DNA of 64,000 nt, from positions 1,225,435-1,289,434 of the forward strand of contig NZ_JH584241.1 in the NCBI RefSeq assembly GCF_000241485.1, read 5' to 3'. This document shows, in pieces, positions 61,286 through 64,000 of this stretch (positions are counted from its first letter, which is position 1; the number at the start of each line of letters is the position of its first letter). A program made the translations under genes and the position numbers. Source of the stretch: Sphingomonas sp. PAMC 26605. GTDB lineage: Bacteria > Pseudomonadota > Alphaproteobacteria > Sphingomonadales > Sphingomonadaceae. The notes below the pieces were generated by a model that did not search any database, was not told the DNA's origin, and worked only from the letters and a program-made list of their open reading frames with translations.

Positions 61286-62998
61286 ATGTTCACCCCCGCC
61301 ACCGCCGACCAGCGTTTCGTGCTCGATCACATCGTCGGGATCGCCGATCTCGCCGCGACCGACCGCTTCGCCGCGGCGAGCGACGATGTCGTCGATGCGG
61401 TGCTCGAAGGCGTTGGGCAACTCGCCGCGGGCGAATGGGCGCCGCTGCTGCGCGCGGGCGACACGGTCGGCGCGAAATGGACGCCTGAAGGTGTGGTGAT
61501 GCCCGACGGCTTCGTGAAGGCGTATCACGACTATGTCGAAGGCGGCTGGGGCACGATCGGCGTTCCCGAAGAATTCGGCGGGCAGGGCCTGCCGTTCGCG
61601 ATCCAGACCGCGGTGCTCGATACGCTGGGCAGCGCGAACATGGGCTTCGCGCTCGCCCCGACGCTGACGGTCGGCGCGATCGAGGCGCTCGCGCATCACG
61701 GCAGCCCTGAGCAGCAGGCGCTCTACCTGCCGCACCTCGCGACCGGCGAATGGACCGGCACGATGAACCTGACCGAGCCGCAGGCGGGTTCCGACGTCGG
61801 CGCGCTGCGCTCGACCGCGACCCCGCTCGGCGACGGCAAGTGGTCGATCAAGGGCACCAAGATCTACATCTCGTTCGGCGATCACGACATGGCGCCCAAC
61901 ATCGTCCACCTCGTGCTCGCGCGGACGCCGGGGGCACCGGCGGGGACCAAGGGGATCTCGCTGTTCCTCGTGCCGAAATATCGCCTCAACGCCGACGGCA
62001 CGCCGGGCGATTTCAACGACGTCCGCGTCGTCTCGATCGAGCACAAGATGGGCCTGCACGCTTCGCCGACCTGCGTGCTGAGCTTCGGCGACAATGACGA
62101 TTGCATCGGCGAGCTGATCGGCGGCGAGTTCGGCGGGATTCGCGCCATGTTCACGATGATGAACAATGCGCGTCTCAATGTCGGGCTACAGGGCGTCCAG
62201 GTCGCCGAGGCCGCAACGCAGGCGGCGGTTGGCTATGCGCTCGAACGCGTCCAGTCGGCGCGCGCCGGTTCGGCCAGCAAGGAATCGGTCAAGATCGTCG
62301 AGCATCCCGACGTCCGCCGCATGCTGCTGCGGATGAAGGCGCAAACGCAGGCGGCACGTGCGCTGGTCTATTACGCCGCGGCGCAGGTCGATCGCGCGGC
62401 GCTCGGCGAAGCGGGCGCGCAGGACCGGCTCGAGATCCTCACCCCGCTGGCCAAGGCGCACGGCACCGATCTCGGCAACGAAGTCGCCAGCCTCGGCATC
62501 CAGGTGCATGGCGGGATGGGCTATATCGAGGAGACCGGCGCCGCGCAGTTCTTCCGCGATGCGCGCATCACGCCGATCTACGAGGGCACCAACGGCATCC
62601 AGGCGGCCGATCTGGTCGGGCGCAAGCTGTCGATGGCCAATGGCGGGGTGTTCGCGCAGCTGATCGCCGACATGCGCGCCGAGGCGCAGGATGCGGGGCT
62701 GATCGCGCTGATCGACGCGTGCGACGAGATCGGGCGCGGCATGGCGGGGCTCGACGCCGACGACAAGCTCGCGGCGAGCTACCCGTTCCTGACGATGCTG
62801 TCGGTCGCGACCTGCGGCTGGCTGATGGAGCGTTCGGGGCGCCTTGCGACCGGCGACGACGCCTTCTCGGCGATGAAGCGCGCGGCCTGCGCCTTCTATG
62901 TCGCGCAGATCGTCCCCGAGGCGATGGGCCTCAAGGCGGCGGCGACGGCGAAAGCGGACGTGCTGTACTCGGTGCCGGCGGAGGCGTTCGCGGCCTAG
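61286..62998 (+). CDS. acyl-CoA dehydrogenase with C-terminal extension
   Basis: Flavoprotein of 570 residues that introduces the 2,3-double bond in fatty-acyl-CoA. The ACAD core has GGWGTIGVPEEFGGQGLPF, TGTMNLTEPQAGSDVGALRS, the FAD-binding NNARLNVGLQGVQVAEAATQ and catalytic glutamate in ARITPIYEGTNGIQAADLVG. The final 110 residues (LIALIDACDEIGRGMAGLDA, FLTMLSVATCGWLMER) are an extra helical domain found in long-chain ACAD-like proteins of alphaproteobacteria. AAGAGGA lies seven bases before the ATG. Confidence 0.93.
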   Translation: MFTPATADQRFVLDHIVGIADLAATDRFAAASDDVVDAVLEGVGQLAAGEWAPLLRAGDTVGAKWTPEGVVMPDGFVKAYHDYVEGGWGTIGVPEEFGGQGLPFAIQTAVLDTLGSANMGFALAPTLTVGAIEALAHHGSPEQQALYLPHLATGEWTGTMNLTEPQAGSDVGALRSTATPLGDGKWSIKGTKIYISFGDHDMAPNIVHLVLARTPGAPAGTKGISLFLVPKYRLNADGTPGDFNDVRVVSIEHKMGLHASPTCVLSFGDNDDCIGELIGGEFGGIRAMFTMMNNARLNVGLQGVQVAEAATQAAVGYALERVQSARAGSASKESVKIVEHPDVRRMLLRMKAQTQAARALVYYAAAQVDRAALGEAGAQDRLEILTPLAKAHGTDLGNEVASLGIQVHGGMGYIEETGAAQFFRDARITPIYEGTNGIQAADLVGRKLSMANGGVFAQLIADMRAEAQDAGLIALIDACDEIGRGMAGLDADDKLAASYPFLTMLSVATCGWLMERSGRLATGDDAFSAMKRAACAFYVAQIVPEAMGLKAAATAKADVLYSVPAEAFAA

Positions 62999-63078
62999 GC
63001 GCCGCGTAGCCCCGTTGGTGCCGCCTACCCGAATTTTTCGGGGTAGGCGCGGTATGGCGCGCGACCTAGTCCGGTGGG

Positions 63079-63855
63079 ATGATCACATCGACCAAAGACG
63101 GTCTCTGGGGCCTCAGCGAGAAGGAGAAGCAGACCCTTCGGCTGATCGTGCGCGGCCATGACGCGAAATCGAGCGCTCGGCTGCTCGGTCTTTCGGTTCA
63201 CACGATCAACGAGCGCTTGCGCGACGCGCGACGCAAGATGGCGGTATCGAGCAGCCGCGAGGCGGCGCCGATGCTGCTCGAAGCCGAATCCGGAGGGACC
63301 TCGCCGAACCCCGATTGCGTTGGGGACACCCGAATCGGGGAAGACGCGGACGCGGCGCCGAAAGATGAGGAAACCGCGCCGATTGTCGGCGTGGGGCGGG
63401 CATACCGCCAGCCCCGGTTTCTCATCGGAGGTTTGCTCATGACGTTACCCCTCGCTCTCTTGGCGCTGGTCGCGTTGCCACAAGACGCGCCTACCCCGCC
63501 GGGCTCATCGGTCGCTGCAGAAACCCCCGATGCTGAGGTGGTGTCCACGGCGCGGCGGTGGCTCGCACTGCTCGATCAGGCACGGTGGGACGAGAGTTAC
63601 CGCGCAACTGCGCCATCGTTTCAAGAGCTCAACACGCTACAGGTCTGGACCAAAGCTTCCGAACGGGTACGCGTGCCGCTGGGCGCGATGCTGTCCCGCA
63701 GCCTCGTCAGCCAGCAGGGCGTGCCGACGCCGCCCCACGGCTATCAAATGGTGAAGTTTCGGACGCGCTTCGCCAACTTGGCCGAGGCGGTCGAGACGGT
63801 CACGCTCGAGCGCGAGAACGGCGGCTGGCGTATCGCGGGGGTCACCGTCGGATAG
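63079..63855 (+). CDS. LuxR-type HTH protein with a membrane helix and DUF4019
   Basis: A 258-residue fusion. Residues 10-60 are a LuxR/GerE helix-turn-helix (LSEKEKQTLRLIVRGHDAKS, ARLLGLSVHTINERLRDAR). A linker of about 50 residues leads to a single membrane helix (FLIGGLLMTLPLALLALVAL, about 113-133), then a periplasmic DUF4019 domain (RRWLALLDQARWDESYRATA, VKFRTRFANLAEAVETVTLE). This suggests a DNA-binding protein that senses the periplasm through one membrane span. The gene is monocistronic. Confidence 0.85.
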   Translation: MITSTKDGLWGLSEKEKQTLRLIVRGHDAKSSARLLGLSVHTINERLRDARRKMAVSSSREAAPMLLEAESGGTSPNPDCVGDTRIGEDADAAPKDEETAPIVGVGRAYRQPRFLIGGLLMTLPLALLALVALPQDAPTPPGSSVAAETPDAEVVSTARRWLALLDQARWDESYRATAPSFQELNTLQVWTKASERVRVPLGAMLSRSLVSQQGVPTPPHGYQMVKFRTRFANLAEAVETVTLERENGGWRIAGVTVG

Positions 63856-63913
63856 GCGGTGATCGTATGATCAGGCCCGGCCGAAAGCAGTGCTTCCGGC
63901 TGGGCTGACCCGG

Positions 63914-64000
63914 TCAGGCCTTCTCGCGTTCCAGCAGGTCGCCGACGTCGAGCCCGAGCAGTTCAATATGCGCCGCGATCCGCGGCCAGCTTGTCGTAAT
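63914..64000 (-). CDS. C-terminal end of a gene running off the window
   Basis: Twenty-eight codons and a TGA are visible; the product ends WPRIAAHIELLGLDVGDLLE then REKA. It has no similarity I can name. The clean frame, high-GC third positions and the lack of any other gene in the space support coding. Confidence 0.4.
   Translation of the reverse strand: MTTSWPRIAAHIELLGLDVGDLLEREKA

Overview
The window is GC-rich (roughly two thirds G+C by eye), densely coded DNA that looks like the chromosome of a sphingomonad-type alphaproteobacterium (Sphingomonas or a close relative). The pointers are a C4-pathway 5-aminolevulinate synthase, a MipZ-type ParA ATPase, a general-stress (EcfG-type) promoter, CtrA-like half sites, a TonB-dependent receptor, betaine-lipid genes, and many intergenic palindromic repeats. 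No phage, insertion sequence, plasmid function or CRISPR array was seen. No gene-free stretch exceeds about 270 bases. The longest are 870-1127, 37804-38071, 21858-22085, 55876-56098, 44065-44273 and 28539-28747.

Layout. 1-6.7 kb: the N-terminal part of a penicillin-binding protein, a flavin reductase / molybdopterin oxidoreductase / cytochrome c operon facing a TauE-type exporter, then rlmN, an IalB-like gene and a histidine phosphatase. 6.8-18 kb: an outer-membrane protein and the chromosomal core dnaN, recF, gyrB in classical order but interrupted by other genes (sorbosone dehydrogenase, DUF2231, an AhpD-like protein, OmpA with an EF-hand, SPFH protein), then an exported methyltransferase. 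18-21 kb: a three-gene two-component operon. 21-32.5 kb: exonuclease, phosphoglucomutase/phosphomannomutase, J-domain protein and mipZ, panC, a Sel1-like gene, topA, an ABC exporter, dprA and plsY. 32.6-40 kb: murI, hemA, a Uma2 nuclease, a 26-residue membrane peptide under a predicted stress promoter, btaB-btaA, fasciclin, and an anti-sigma/ECF-sigma pair. 40-45 kb: the tightly coupled rpiB-glyA-84 aa-nrdR-trmJ run, chorismate mutase, rpsD. 45-55 kb: a frameshifted S9 peptidase, an M28 peptidase, aguA, gcd, an iron-permease-like gene, aguB, uracil-DNA glycosylase, folK, tRNA-Lys. 55-64 kb: PAP2, a TonB receptor, galE, msrA, sua5, an acyl-CoA dehydrogenase, a LuxR/DUF4019 protein and a partial gene.

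How genes work together. aguA and aguB convert agmatine to putrescine. Membrane glucose dehydrogenase and the sorbosone-dehydrogenase-like lipoprotein suggest periplasmic sugar oxidation. The molybdenum enzyme, its cytochrome and the TauE exporter suggest sulfite or organosulfur handling. btaA and btaB together make a phosphorus-free membrane lipid, and a PHO-box-like site lies upstream.

The most unusual observations are a palindromic repeat unit lying in frame inside sua5, the stress-promoter/hairpin/26-residue peptide unit at 35.3 kb, several operator-like palindromes (FNR/FixK-like, Zur-like, CtrA-like), and two families of long inverted repeats between genes. Start positions were refined from ribosome-binding sites and family N-termini and are stated where they matter.
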